The notes under the pieces are model-generated. The model worked only from the letters and a program-made list of their open reading frames with translations, was not told where the DNA came from and did not search any database. DNA of 6,482 nt from the NCBI GenBank assembly GCA_945901835.1, contig CAMDMH010000185.1, positions 1-6,482 of the forward strand, read 5' to 3'. The DNA comes from Devosia equisanguinis (lineage in GTDB: Bacteria > Pseudomonadota > Alphaproteobacteria > Rhizobiales > Hyphomicrobiaceae). The translations under genes and the position numbers were made by a program. Shown one piece after another: positions 1-5,460 of the stretch (position 1 is its first letter; every line of letters begins with the position of its first letter).

Positions 1-585
1 CTCGACTACAATGTCTGGGCCGTGAAGGCCGACAGTCCCTACAAGTCCGTGAAGGACGTCGTCGAAGCCGCGAAGAAGCAGCCGAGCGTCGTCACGGTCA
101 CCGCCTACGGCGCGGGCAGCGACGACCACCTCGCGATCCTGTCTATGGAAGTCGAGAACAACATCAAGCTGTCGGTCGTGCATTCCCGCTCGACGGCGGA
201 GGCGAAGACCCAGGCGCTCGGCGGGCACATCCACGTGCTCGGCGCGAACATTTCGGAGGTCGCGGAGGAAGCCAAGAGCGGTGCGCTCCGCATTCTCGGC
301 GTGATGGCGCCTGCGCGCTCGAAGTTCCTGCCGAACGATCCGACCTTTGCAGAACAAGGCTTCAAGCAGTTCTGGTCGGTCTCGCGCGGCATCGCGGCTC
401 CGGCGGGCCTCGACAAGGACGCTGAAGCCAAACTGATCGCCGCGCTCGAGAAGGTGCTGTCCTCTCCCGATCACCGCGCCAAAGCCGAGGGCCTCAGCCT
501 GCAGCCCGAAGTCATCAAGGGCGCCGCCTATGTGAAGTTCCTGAAGGACAACGAGGTCAGCACCAAGAAGCTGATGGGCTGGTGA
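1..585 (+). CDS. TctC/Bug-family tripartite tricarboxylate transporter substrate-binding protein, C-terminal part
   Basis: This is the last 194 residues of a periplasmic solute receptor; the reading frame is open to the left edge, so the signal peptide and N-terminal lobe lie outside the window (family members are usually about 320 residues). Seen: an ADSPYKSVKDVVEAAKK segment at about residues 10-26, matching the family's SPYKTLxDLxxxAK region; a GAGSDDHLA segment matching the ligand-loop GxGSxxHLA; a QALGGHIHVLGAN segment matching the usual LxGGQVDxxxxN; an LGVMAPARSKFLPNDPTFAEQG segment matching the xAxxxxxRxxxLPDVPTxxExG hallmark; and an AAPAGL motif before the final helices. Such receptors bind carboxylates and related small organic molecules, working with TctAB membrane subunits or as orphans. 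No TctA or TctB is visible here. It converges with the molybdenum hydroxylase large-subunit gene 46 bp away, so it is not in the same transcript, although a shared substrate is possible. A GTG at 22 is internal and not the start. Confidence 0.9.
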   Translation, partial: LDYNVWAVKADSPYKSVKDVVEAAKKQPSVVTVTAYGAGSDDHLAILSMEVENNIKLSVVHSRSTAEAKTQALGGHIHVLGANISEVAEEAKSGALRILGVMAPARSKFLPNDPTFAEQGFKQFWSVSRGIAAPAGLDKDAEAKLIAALEKVLSSPDHRAKAEGLSLQPEVIKGAAYVKFLKDNEVSTKKLMGW

Positions 586-593
586 TTTGTAAG

Positions 594-620
594 GGTGTCA
601 GCCATTCCGGGTCTGACACC
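594..620. terminator. Hairpin between convergent genes, possible bidirectional terminator
   Basis: A perfect 8-bp inverted repeat, GGTGTCAG (594-601) and CTGACACC (613-620), encloses an 11-base loop. It sits 8 bp after the TctC stop and 11 bp beyond the stop of the opposing large-subunit gene. Two inner C-G pairs could extend the stem with one bulged T. No T-run follows on either strand, so it is not a textbook intrinsic terminator; location is the main argument. It could instead protect the 3' ends of both mRNAs. Confidence 0.45.
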
Positions 621-631
621 GATGCACCCGC

Positions 632-3025
632 TCAAACCTTCCCCAGCGCCCTGAGTATCACGCCCGGTGTGAACGGCATCGCCGTCACGGTCTTCGCACC
701 GAGCACACCCAGCGCATCGTTGATCGCGTTCATCACGCACGCGGGCGCGCCTGCGGTTCCGGCTTCGCCCGCCCCCTTCGCGCCGAGCTCGCCATCGGCG
801 GTCGGCGACACGACGTGACCGCAGGTGATATCGGGCAATTCCGACGCCATCGGCACGAGATAGTCGGCCATGTTTCCGTTCAGCATCTGCCCACCCTCGT
901 CGTAGAGGCACTCCTCGAATAGCGCTCCGCCGAGCCCCTGCACGACGCCGCCGCGCACCTGCTCGTCGACGAGCTGCGGATTGATGATGGTGCCGCAATC
1001 CTCGATGCACCAGTGCCGCAGCAGCTTGATGAAGCCGGTATCGGTGTCGATCTCGAGATAGCTCGCCTGGATGCCGTTCGTGAACGCGAATGGATATTGG
1101 CGCGGCACGAAATGGCGTGTCGCCATCAGCTCGGCCTGGAAGCCCGGCGGTAGCGTGTCGGGCCGGAAGTAGCCGACGCGCGCGACTTCATCGAGTCCCA
1201 GACGCTCGCGTCCCGTGTCCTTGTCGACGACGACGCCATTGCGGATATCCAGCGTCTCGGGTGCCGCCTGCAGCATCGCGCCGGCGAGCTGGCACACGTT
1301 CGCGCGCAACGCCTTGCCCGCCTGCCACGCCGCCTCGCCGCCGATACCGGCCGCGCGCGACGCCCACGTGCCGCCGCCATAGGGCGTGTTGTCGGTATCA
1401 CCGGTGATCACGCGCACCTTGTCGAGCCCGACGCCGAACGCGCTCGCCGCGACCTGCGCGATGACGGCCTCCGCGCCTTGCCCCTGCTCGGTGACGCTCG
1501 ATTGGCACACGATCGCGCCCTGCGCGTCGAGTTTGATCGTGACGCCGTCCTGCGCTGAGATCTTCGCACCGCCGACGCCGTAGAAAGCGGGGCTCGGGTT
1601 CGTCACTTCGATGAAGCTCGCCAGCCCGACGCCGCGATAGATGCCCTTCGCGCGCAATGCCGCCTGCTCCGCGCGAAGCCCCTTGTAGTCCATCATTTCA
1701 AGCAGTTTATCGAGCGCCGCGATGTGGCTGAGCTTCTCGAACTTGAGCCCGGATGGCGAGCCCGAGGGATGCGCGTCGTCCGGGATGAGGTTCTTGCGGC
1801 GCACGTCCGCGGGGTCCATGCCGATGGCCGCCGCTGCCTGATCGACAAGCCCTTCGGTGACGCCGACCGCGATCGGATGGCCCACCGCGCGGTACTGGCA
1901 CATCACGTTCTTGTTCGTGAACACCACGCGCGCATGGCAGCGATAGTTCGGCGTCTTGTAGGGACCGCCGACGAGGTTCACGACCTGGTTCGCTTCGATG
2001 CCCGACGTGCGCGGATAAACCGAATACGGCCCGATGCCCGTGAGATCGTCGATGTCCCACGCGGTGATCGTGCCGTCCTTCTTGATCGCACACCGCGCCT
2101 TCACGCGATGATCGCGCGCGTGGATGTCGGTGACGAAACTCTCGATGCGATCGGCGACGAATTTCACGGGCCGCCGCAGCAGCTTCGACAGCGCGACCGT
2201 CGCCATCTCGTCGGCGTAGGTGTGAACCTTGATGCCGAACGATCCGCCGACGTCCTTGCAGATGACGCGCACCTGATGCTCGGCGAGCCCCAGATGCAGC
2301 GCGAACAGGTTCTGCATCATGTGCGGCGCCTGCGTGCCCTGATAGACGGTCAGCCTGTTCTCGCCGATGCTCCAATCGCCGATGATCGAGCGCGGCTCCA
2401 GTGTCACGCCGGTGTGCCGGCCGAATACGAACGTCGTTTCCACCACGGCGTCTGCTTCCGCGAACGCCTTGTCGACCTCACCGACATCGAGCTTGCGTTC
2501 GAACGTGAGATTGTCGCCGAGCTCGGGATGGATGACATACGCGCCGGGTTCGAGCGCCGTCTCGGGATCGACGACAGCCAGAAGCTCCTCGTATTCGACG
2601 ACGATTTTATCAGCCGCATCCTCGGCGAGCGCGCGCGACGACGCCACGACTGCGCAGACAGCCTCGCCCTGCCAGCACGCCCGGTCGATCGCAAGCGCGT
2701 TCTGCGGCGCTGATTTGATACCCTTGAGATGCGTCAGAACACCGACCCACGGCGTGATCACCTTGGCGAGTTCCGCACCCGTCACGACCGCGACGACGCC
2801 CTTCGATTTCTTGGCGTCCGCCGTGTCGATCGACAGGATCTTCGCATGCGCGTGCGGGCTGCGTACGAATGCGACATGCACCATGCGTGGCAGCACGACA
2901 TCGCTGACGTACTGCCCCCGCCCCTGCGTCAGCCGCTCCAGGTTGGGCCGCGGCACCGCGCGACCGATGTAGCTGTTGGGCCGGTCGAGATGCGTGAGGA
3001 TCGGTGGTACGTCGCCGGTGGTCAT
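632..3025 (-). CDS. Xanthine dehydrogenase-family molybdopterin-binding (large) subunit, CoxL/CutL-like
   Basis: This is a full-length 797-residue molybdenum hydroxylase large subunit, which binds the molybdopterin cofactor and hydroxylates its substrate with water-derived oxygen. Seen (numbering from the ATG at 3025): an N-terminal a/b hammerhead domain, roughly residues 20-150, with RSPHAHAKI near 56; KDVGGSFGIK near 257-266; the active-site loop QYRAVGHP near 377-384; TEQGQGAE near 512-519; GDTDNTPYGGGTWASR near 542-557; EDCGTIINP near 675-683; and GAGEAGT with the catalytic Glu at about 754. The loop is neither AYRCSFR (form I CO dehydrogenase) nor the AYRGAGR of common form II relatives, so CO is an unlikely substrate. 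A TTG two codons upstream (3031) is possible, but an AAGGA (3038-3034) lies 8 bases before the ATG and too close to the TTG. The 2Fe-2S partner is encoded upstream on the same strand after an 886-bp gap. No FAD subunit is present in the window. The substrate is unknown. Confidence 0.93.
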   Translation of the reverse strand: MTTGDVPPILTHLDRPNSYIGRAVPRPNLERLTQGRGQYVSDVVLPRMVHVAFVRSPHAHAKILSIDTADAKKSKGVVAVVTGAELAKVITPWVGVLTHLKGIKSAPQNALAIDRACWQGEAVCAVVASSRALAEDAADKIVVEYEELLAVVDPETALEPGAYVIHPELGDNLTFERKLDVGEVDKAFAEADAVVETTFVFGRHTGVTLEPRSIIGDWSIGENRLTVYQGTQAPHMMQNLFALHLGLAEHQVRVICKDVGGSFGIKVHTYADEMATVALSKLLRRPVKFVADRIESFVTDIHARDHRVKARCAIKKDGTITAWDIDDLTGIGPYSVYPRTSGIEANQVVNLVGGPYKTPNYRCHARVVFTNKNVMCQYRAVGHPIAVGVTEGLVDQAAAAIGMDPADVRRKNLIPDDAHPSGSPSGLKFEKLSHIAALDKLLEMMDYKGLRAEQAALRAKGIYRGVGLASFIEVTNPSPAFYGVGGAKISAQDGVTIKLDAQGAIVCQSSVTEQGQGAEAVIAQVAASAFGVGLDKVRVITGDTDNTPYGGGTWASRAAGIGGEAAWQAGKALRANVCQLAGAMLQAAPETLDIRNGVVVDKDTGRERLGLDEVARVGYFRPDTLPPGFQAELMATRHFVPRQYPFAFTNGIQASYLEIDTDTGFIKLLRHWCIEDCGTIINPQLVDEQVRGGVVQGLGGALFEECLYDEGGQMLNGNMADYLVPMASELPDITCGHVVSPTADGELGAKGAGEAGTAGAPACVMNAINDALGVLGAKTVTAMPFTPGVILRALGKV

Positions 3026-3033
3026 GAGCAATT

Positions 3034-3038
3034 TCCTT
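3034..3038 (-). promoter_or_regulatory. Ribosome binding site of the large-subunit gene, abutting a REP-like hairpin
   Basis: The minus strand reads AAGGA 8 bases before the ATG at 3025, which decides this start over the TTG at 3031. The outer arm of the REP-like element begins at the very next base (3039). A stem formed there in mRNA would stand immediately 5' of the Shine-Dalgarno sequence and could influence initiation or block 5' decay. Confidence 0.55.
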
Positions 3039-3131
3039 CGTAGGTTGGGTCAAGGGCCACTTGGCCCGCGACCCAACGATCAACGACGTGCATGGGAATG
3101 TTGGGTCGCGCTATGCTTGACCCAACCTACG
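3039..3131. repeat. REP-like double-hairpin element, copy A
   Basis: A perfect 16-bp outer inverted repeat, CGTAGGTTGGGTCAAG (3039-3054) and its complement (3116-3131), bounds the element. Each half is also a hairpin. The first pairs GTTGGGTC (3044-3051) with GACCCAAC (3070-3077) and has an inner GGGCCA/TGGCCC stem (3054-3059/3062-3067). The second pairs GTTGGGTC (3100-3107) with GACCCAAC (3119-3126). Two head-to-head palindromes are the layout of a BIME, the paired form of bacterial REP sequences. It lies just upstream of the large-subunit ribosome binding site. Related copies are at about 3850-3932 and 4421-4526. Confidence 0.8.
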
Positions 3132-3270
3132 CAGCTTCCCGTTCAATATACGAGTATCGACCCGCCGACTTCCTCCCGCAAGTTGGGGCCTCCTCTAAGC
3201 TGGGAATAGCAAGCCAACCTCCCCTTCGGCAGGCGCTATGGGCGATGTCCGTTAGTGTGTGATTAGGCAT
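3127..3270 (-). CDS. Possible 47-residue hypothetical protein, unrecognised
   Basis: A short open frame starts at the ATG at 3270 (MPNHTLTDIAHSACRRGG...) and ends in EREAA, with its TAG provided by the edge of REP copy A. It has two cysteines, no membrane segment and no motif I recognise. A GGAGG lies only 2 bases before the ATG, which is too close for normal initiation. It sits in otherwise unexplained DNA on the same strand as the hydroxylase genes. It may be a decayed fragment or chance; I list it because nothing else accounts for this stretch. Confidence 0.2.
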   Translation of the reverse strand: MPNHTLTDIAHSACRRGGWLAIPSLEEAPTCGRKSAGRYSYIEREAA

Positions 3271-3370
3271 GCCCTCCAATTCGTCCGGTTACGCCGGAGT
3301 GTGTTGACCGGACGTCTACGGTTCGCCGCTAAACTTTCCCTGGCCCCTGTTTGTTCGAAAGTAGTTGCCG
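3132..3370. other. Non-coding or unassigned stretch upstream of the split small gene
   Basis: This 239-bp segment lies between REP copy A and the ATG at 3371. I see no conserved gene, tRNA or complete insertion sequence. It holds the doubtful 47-codon frame on the minus strand, a 7-bp inverted repeat, GTCCGGT (3283-3289) and ACCGGAC (3307-3313), and a weak promoter-like pair on the plus strand. By eye its composition is less strongly third-position-GC biased than the flanking genes, in keeping with acquired or decayed DNA. Confidence 0.4.
3304..3333 (+). promoter_or_regulatory. Weak candidate promoter for the split secreted-protein gene, overlapped by an inverted repeat
   Basis: TTGACC (3304-3309) resembles a -35 box and GCTAAA (3328-3333) is a poor -10 box at 18-bp spacing; TAAACT (3330-3335) is a better match but at 20 bp. 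The -35 box overlaps the right arm of the inverted repeat GTCCGGT/ACCGGAC (3283-3289/3307-3313), which could be an operator. The predicted start would be about 30 bp before the ATG at 3371. The match is weak and there is no supporting conservation. Confidence 0.2.
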
Positions 3371-3832
3371 ATGAAATTCATCAAATGGATACTGATAGGC
3401 GTCGGCAGCTTGACGGTCGCATTGATCGTAGGTGGCTATTCATTCACCGCCTAAGTGGCCTCCGCACCTGCGCAAGTGCTAGCGAGATCTGATCTGGAAT
3501 CCGGTGTGATTTCAGAACAGGAACGAAGCGCGTTGGCGCAGTCTTGCACGCGTTCGAGAGCGAAGGCTCAAGTCAGCGATATCAACATCGACTGCGGATG
3601 CCTGACCCAAAATGCAGATCTTCTGCCGCGCTTCACGCGCGAGGTTTTGAAGGCTGGGTTCGACGGCGATTTCCGTCGAATATCCGGATTGTACAAAGGA
3701 CTTGGTCGCCTCAACGTGAGCGAGTCGGATCTATCTCAAGTTACACGCCAAGAAGCGGTCTTCAGCAAGCAGTGTGGGCGGGGATGGAATTCCAAGATCA
3801 ACTTCACGAGAACTTATGGCACTCGCGGCTGA
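3371..3832 (+). pseudogene. Small secreted or membrane-anchored Cys-containing protein split by an in-frame TAA
   Basis: A frame opens at the ATG at 3371 with MKFIKW followed by a hydrophobic stretch (ILIGVGSLTVALIVGGY), a clear signal peptide or anchor. It meets TAA at 3452-3454 after 27 codons. The same frame continues without a shift from 3455 for 125 codons to a TGA at 3830-3832. The continuation begins VASAPAQ, which looks like a signal-peptidase region, so the stop falls between the hydrophobic core and the expected cleavage site. The distal part has cysteines at 31, 47, 49 and 107 (counted from the codon at 3455), including a CGC pair, a layout seen in short secreted alphaproteobacterial proteins of unknown role. 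A weak GAAAG lies 9 bases before the ATG. Alternatives are two genes (a 27-residue membrane peptide plus a GTG-started protein at 3455, with no good ribosome binding site), readthrough, or a sequencing error. It is on the opposite strand to the hydroxylase genes and unrelated to them. Confidence 0.6.
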
Positions 3833-3849
3833 ACGAATTGCAGTTCACG

Positions 3850-3932
3850 GGTAGGCGGGGCGATGGCCGCACCATCTGCGACCCAACACTTCACGACGCC
3901 CATGGGCCTCTCTACGCTCGACCCGACCTACG
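3850..3932. repeat. REP-like element, degenerate copy C
   Basis: The right end CGACCCGACCTACG (3919-3932) closely matches the right end of copy B (4513-4526). The central GCGACCCAAC (3878-3887) matches copy A at 3068-3077, and the following TCACGACGCCCATGGG aligns with TCAACGACGTGCATGGG of copy A. The left arm is eroded to GTAGGCGGGG (3851-3860), so the full double hairpin is no longer intact. The element overlaps the last seven codons and the stop of the 2Fe-2S gene. Confidence 0.55.
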
Positions 3933-4394
3933 AGCCTTCACCGTCGCCTCCACCGCATCGACGATCGCGTGATAACCGGTGCAGCGGCAGTAATTCCCCG
4001 ACAGGTGATAGCGGATCTCGTCACGTGTCGGCACGGTCTCGCGCTTCAACAATTCCGCCGAAGCGATCAGCATCCCCGGCGAGCAATAACCGCACTGCAG
4101 CGCGTTGCGCTCGCGGAAGGCCAGTTGCAGATCCGCGATCTCGCCGGTGTCGGATACGCCTTCGATCGTCTCGACCTTGCAGCCGTCGACCTGGACCGCC
4201 AGCGTCAGGCACGCCCTGACGATCTCGCCGTCGACCCGAACCGTGCAGGCCCCGCACACGCCATGCTCGCATCCGATGTGCGTGCCGGTGAGCCCGAGCT
4301 GATCGCGCAGGAAATCCGCCAGATGCGTGCGCGGCTCGACCGTCTCGGTGACGGCCTCGCCGTTGAGGGTGAAGGTAATGTCGGTGGTGGGCAT
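3912..4394 (-). CDS. (2Fe-2S)-binding small subunit of molybdenum hydroxylase, CoxS/CutS-like
   Basis: This 160-residue electron-transfer subunit carries two [2Fe-2S] clusters that move electrons away from the molybdopterin site of the large subunit. Seen: a plant-ferredoxin-type N-terminal domain with Cys42, Cys47, Cys50 and Cys62 (GCEHGVCGAC...RAC), and a C-terminal helical domain with Cys101, Cys104, Cys136 and Cys138 (QCGYCSPG...NYCRCTGY). All eight ligands are present, with the conserved Gln100 before the first C-terminal cysteine. Length is normal for the family. The ATG at 4394 has AAAGG 6 bases upstream (4405-4401). It follows the deacetylase-like gene by 117 bp, a gap filled mostly by REP copy B. 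The extreme C-terminus KARRSGRA is encoded within REP copy C and is not conserved family sequence. The large subunit follows only after 886 bp, and no FAD subunit lies between. Cytoplasmic, presumably complexed with the product of 3025-632. Confidence 0.95.
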   Translation of the reverse strand: MPTTDITFTLNGEAVTETVEPRTHLADFLRDQLGLTGTHIGCEHGVCGACTVRVDGEIVRACLTLAVQVDGCKVETIEGVSDTGEIADLQLAFRERNALQCGYCSPGMLIASAELLKRETVPTRDEIRYHLSGNYCRCTGYHAIVDAVEATVKARRSGRA

Positions 4395-4420
4395 GAACTA
4401 CCTTTGAAGCGTTGTTGCTT

Positions 4421-4526
4421 CGTAGGTTGGGTTAGCAGTGCGTAGCGCTGCGTAACCCAACGTCTTCACCATCCAGCGGCAAGACGTCGGGTTACGCCGG
4501 GCAGTGCCGAGCTAACCCGACCTACG
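4421..4526. repeat. REP-like double-hairpin element, copy B
   Basis: Outer arms CGTAGGTTGGGTTAGC (4421-4436) and GCTAACCCGACCTACG (4511-4526) are complementary with one mismatch. The first hairpin pairs GTTGGGTTA (4426-4434) with TAACCCAAC (4453-4461), with GCAG/CTGC inside. The second pairs GTCGGGTTA (4486-4494) with TAACCCGAC (4513-4521). It shares the 15-base string CTTCGTAGGTTGGGT with copy A (4418-4432 and 3036-3050). It fills the space between the deacetylase-like gene and the 2Fe-2S gene, encodes the last residues of the former, and ends 16 bases before the ribosome binding site of the latter. It could act as an mRNA-stabilising or partial termination structure inside the operon. Confidence 0.8.
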
Positions 4527-5387
4527 CGTCCCCTGATACCAATCCAACAGCTCCACGCCGTTCCAGTGCAGCACGCCCTCGAAGCGGTTCATGTAGTCGT
4601 AGACCTGTTCGAGATACTTGATGCGATGCGGCTGGCCCGAGATGTACGGATGGATCGCGATCGAAATCACCTTCACCCGATCCTTGCCCTCTTCGTAAAG
4701 CCGGTCGAACGAATCCTGTACCCGGTCCACCCAATGCCGCCCCTCATGATGATGCAGCATCATGACCGCGATATCGTTCAGTTCGAGCGTGTAGGGTAGC
4801 GTGACGAGCGGCCCGTGCTTGGTAGCGATTTCGGCGGGCTCGTCGTCCCACACCCAGTCGCCGATGTATTTCACGCCCGCTTCGGTCAGAAGGTCCGGCG
4901 TTTCCAGCGTCTGCGTCAGGCCTGGTCCCAGCCAACCGACCGGACGTTTTCCGGTAAATTTTTCGAGCCGGTCCTGCGAGCGCATGATCATGCCGCGCTG
5001 GTCCTCGATCTTGTGGATCGGCCCCTGGTCCCAGGCGTGGCCCATGAACTCCCAGCCGCGATCCTTCGCCTCGCGCGCCACCCGCTCGTAGTCGTCGCAG
5101 ACCCGCGCGTTGATCGACAGCGTCGGCCGGATGTTGTGCTTCTTGTAGAGGTCGAAGAACCGCCAGACGCCCACGCGCATGCCGTACTCGTGCCAGCTCC
5201 AGTTCGGAACGTCCGGCAGCAGAACGTTGCCCTGCGGCGGCGACAACTGCTGGCGCGCCATCGGCCGGCCGATGTCCCAGACTTCCAGGTTGACGATGGA
5301 CCACACGACGATCCGAGCGTTGCCCGGCAGCTTGAGCGGCGGCCTGTCGATCACGGCGGAATAAGGTGCGCGTTGGCGCGGTTCCAT
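4512..5387 (-). CDS. Polysaccharide deacetylase-fold (NodB-like) hydrolase, PuuE allantoinase-like
   Basis: This 291-residue protein belongs to the NodB/polysaccharide deacetylase fold and is closest in motif pattern to the PuuE-type allantoinase branch rather than to secreted chitin or peptidoglycan deacetylases. Seen: VNLEVWD at 32-38 in place of the TFDDG-type motif 1; GHAWDQG at 116-122 in place of the HxxxH zinc motif, so the second zinc His is Gln121; a WLGPGL at 152-157; DDEP at 181-184; and the C-terminal LYEEGKDRVKVISIAIHPYISGQPHR region at about 230-255, followed by LLDWY. PuuE itself has NYEEG and an HGWRW-type motif and works without metal; by analogy this enzyme may hydrolyse a cyclic amide, but that is inference. 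There is no signal peptide, so it is probably cytoplasmic. The ATG at 5387 has a strong GGAGG (5398-5394) 6 bases upstream. It is first of the minus-strand cluster. Its tail RRSG and the TAG lie in REP copy B. Confidence 0.85.
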   Translation of the reverse strand: MEPRQRAPYSAVIDRPPLKLPGNARIVVWSIVNLEVWDIGRPMARQQLSPPQGNVLLPDVPNWSWHEYGMRVGVWRFFDLYKKHNIRPTLSINARVCDDYERVAREAKDRGWEFMGHAWDQGPIHKIEDQRGMIMRSQDRLEKFTGKRPVGWLGPGLTQTLETPDLLTEAGVKYIGDWVWDDEPAEIATKHGPLVTLPYTLELNDIAVMMLHHHEGRHWVDRVQDSFDRLYEEGKDRVKVISIAIHPYISGQPHRIKYLEQVYDYMNRFEGVLHWNGVELLDWYQGTRRSG

Positions 5388-5393
5388 AAGGGT

Positions 5394-5398
5394 CCTCC
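5394..5398 (-). promoter_or_regulatory. Strong Shine-Dalgarno of the PuuE-like gene
   Basis: The minus strand reads GGAGG with a 6-base spacer (ACCCTT) to the ATG at 5387. This fixes the start and argues against the overlapping frame that runs from 5460. Confidence 0.75.
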
Positions 5399-5431
5399 AG
5401 AAGAGCCGGCGTCGTCTCGGCGGTCGTCGCC

Positions 5432-5460
5432 ATCGTCAGGTAACTGCCCAAAGACGTCAA
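5432..5460 (-). promoter_or_regulatory. Candidate sigma-70-type promoter for the hydrolase/molybdenum hydroxylase cluster
   Basis: The minus strand carries TTGACG (5460-5455), a 17-base spacer and GACGAT (5437-5432). The -35 box matches five of six consensus bases; the -10 box only three of six, which is common in GC-rich alphaproteobacteria. Transcription would start near 5425, giving a leader of about 40 bases to the ATG at 5387. No operator-like repeat is seen around it. Confidence 0.3.

Noticed and set aside
1707..2375. A 222-codon minus-strand open frame
   Set aside because: It is an out-of-frame shadow of the large subunit, with low-complexity Arg/His-rich translation and no motif.
1724..2713. 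A 329-codon plus-strand open frame inside the large-subunit gene
   Set aside because: It is antisense to clearly conserved molybdopterin-subunit sequence. Its Arg/Ala/Asp-rich translation shows no domain, as expected from GC-rich codon bias on the opposite strand.
632..3025. Aerobic CO dehydrogenase large subunit (coxL)
   Set aside because: The form I signature AYRCSFR is absent; the loop reads QYRAVGHP. The general family assignment is kept instead.
3132..3911. Remnant of an FAD-subunit gene on the minus strand
   Set aside because: Reading the minus strand I found no long frame and no FAD-binding motif, and the plus-strand frame explains most of the stretch; replacement rather than decay is the more likely story.
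3544..3972. A 142-codon plus-strand frame overlapping the split gene
   Set aside because: It is out of frame with the signal-peptide-bearing frame and runs into the antisense of the 2Fe-2S gene; no motif is seen.
3039..4526. CRISPR array or insertion sequence
   Set aside because: There are only three diverged palindromic copies with long irregular spacing and genes between them, and no transposase or terminal inverted repeats with target duplication; REP-like repeats fit better.
4744..5460. A 238-codon minus-strand frame starting at a TTG upstream of the hydrolase
   Set aside because: It overlaps the PuuE-like gene in another frame, while that gene has the family motifs and the GGAGG site.
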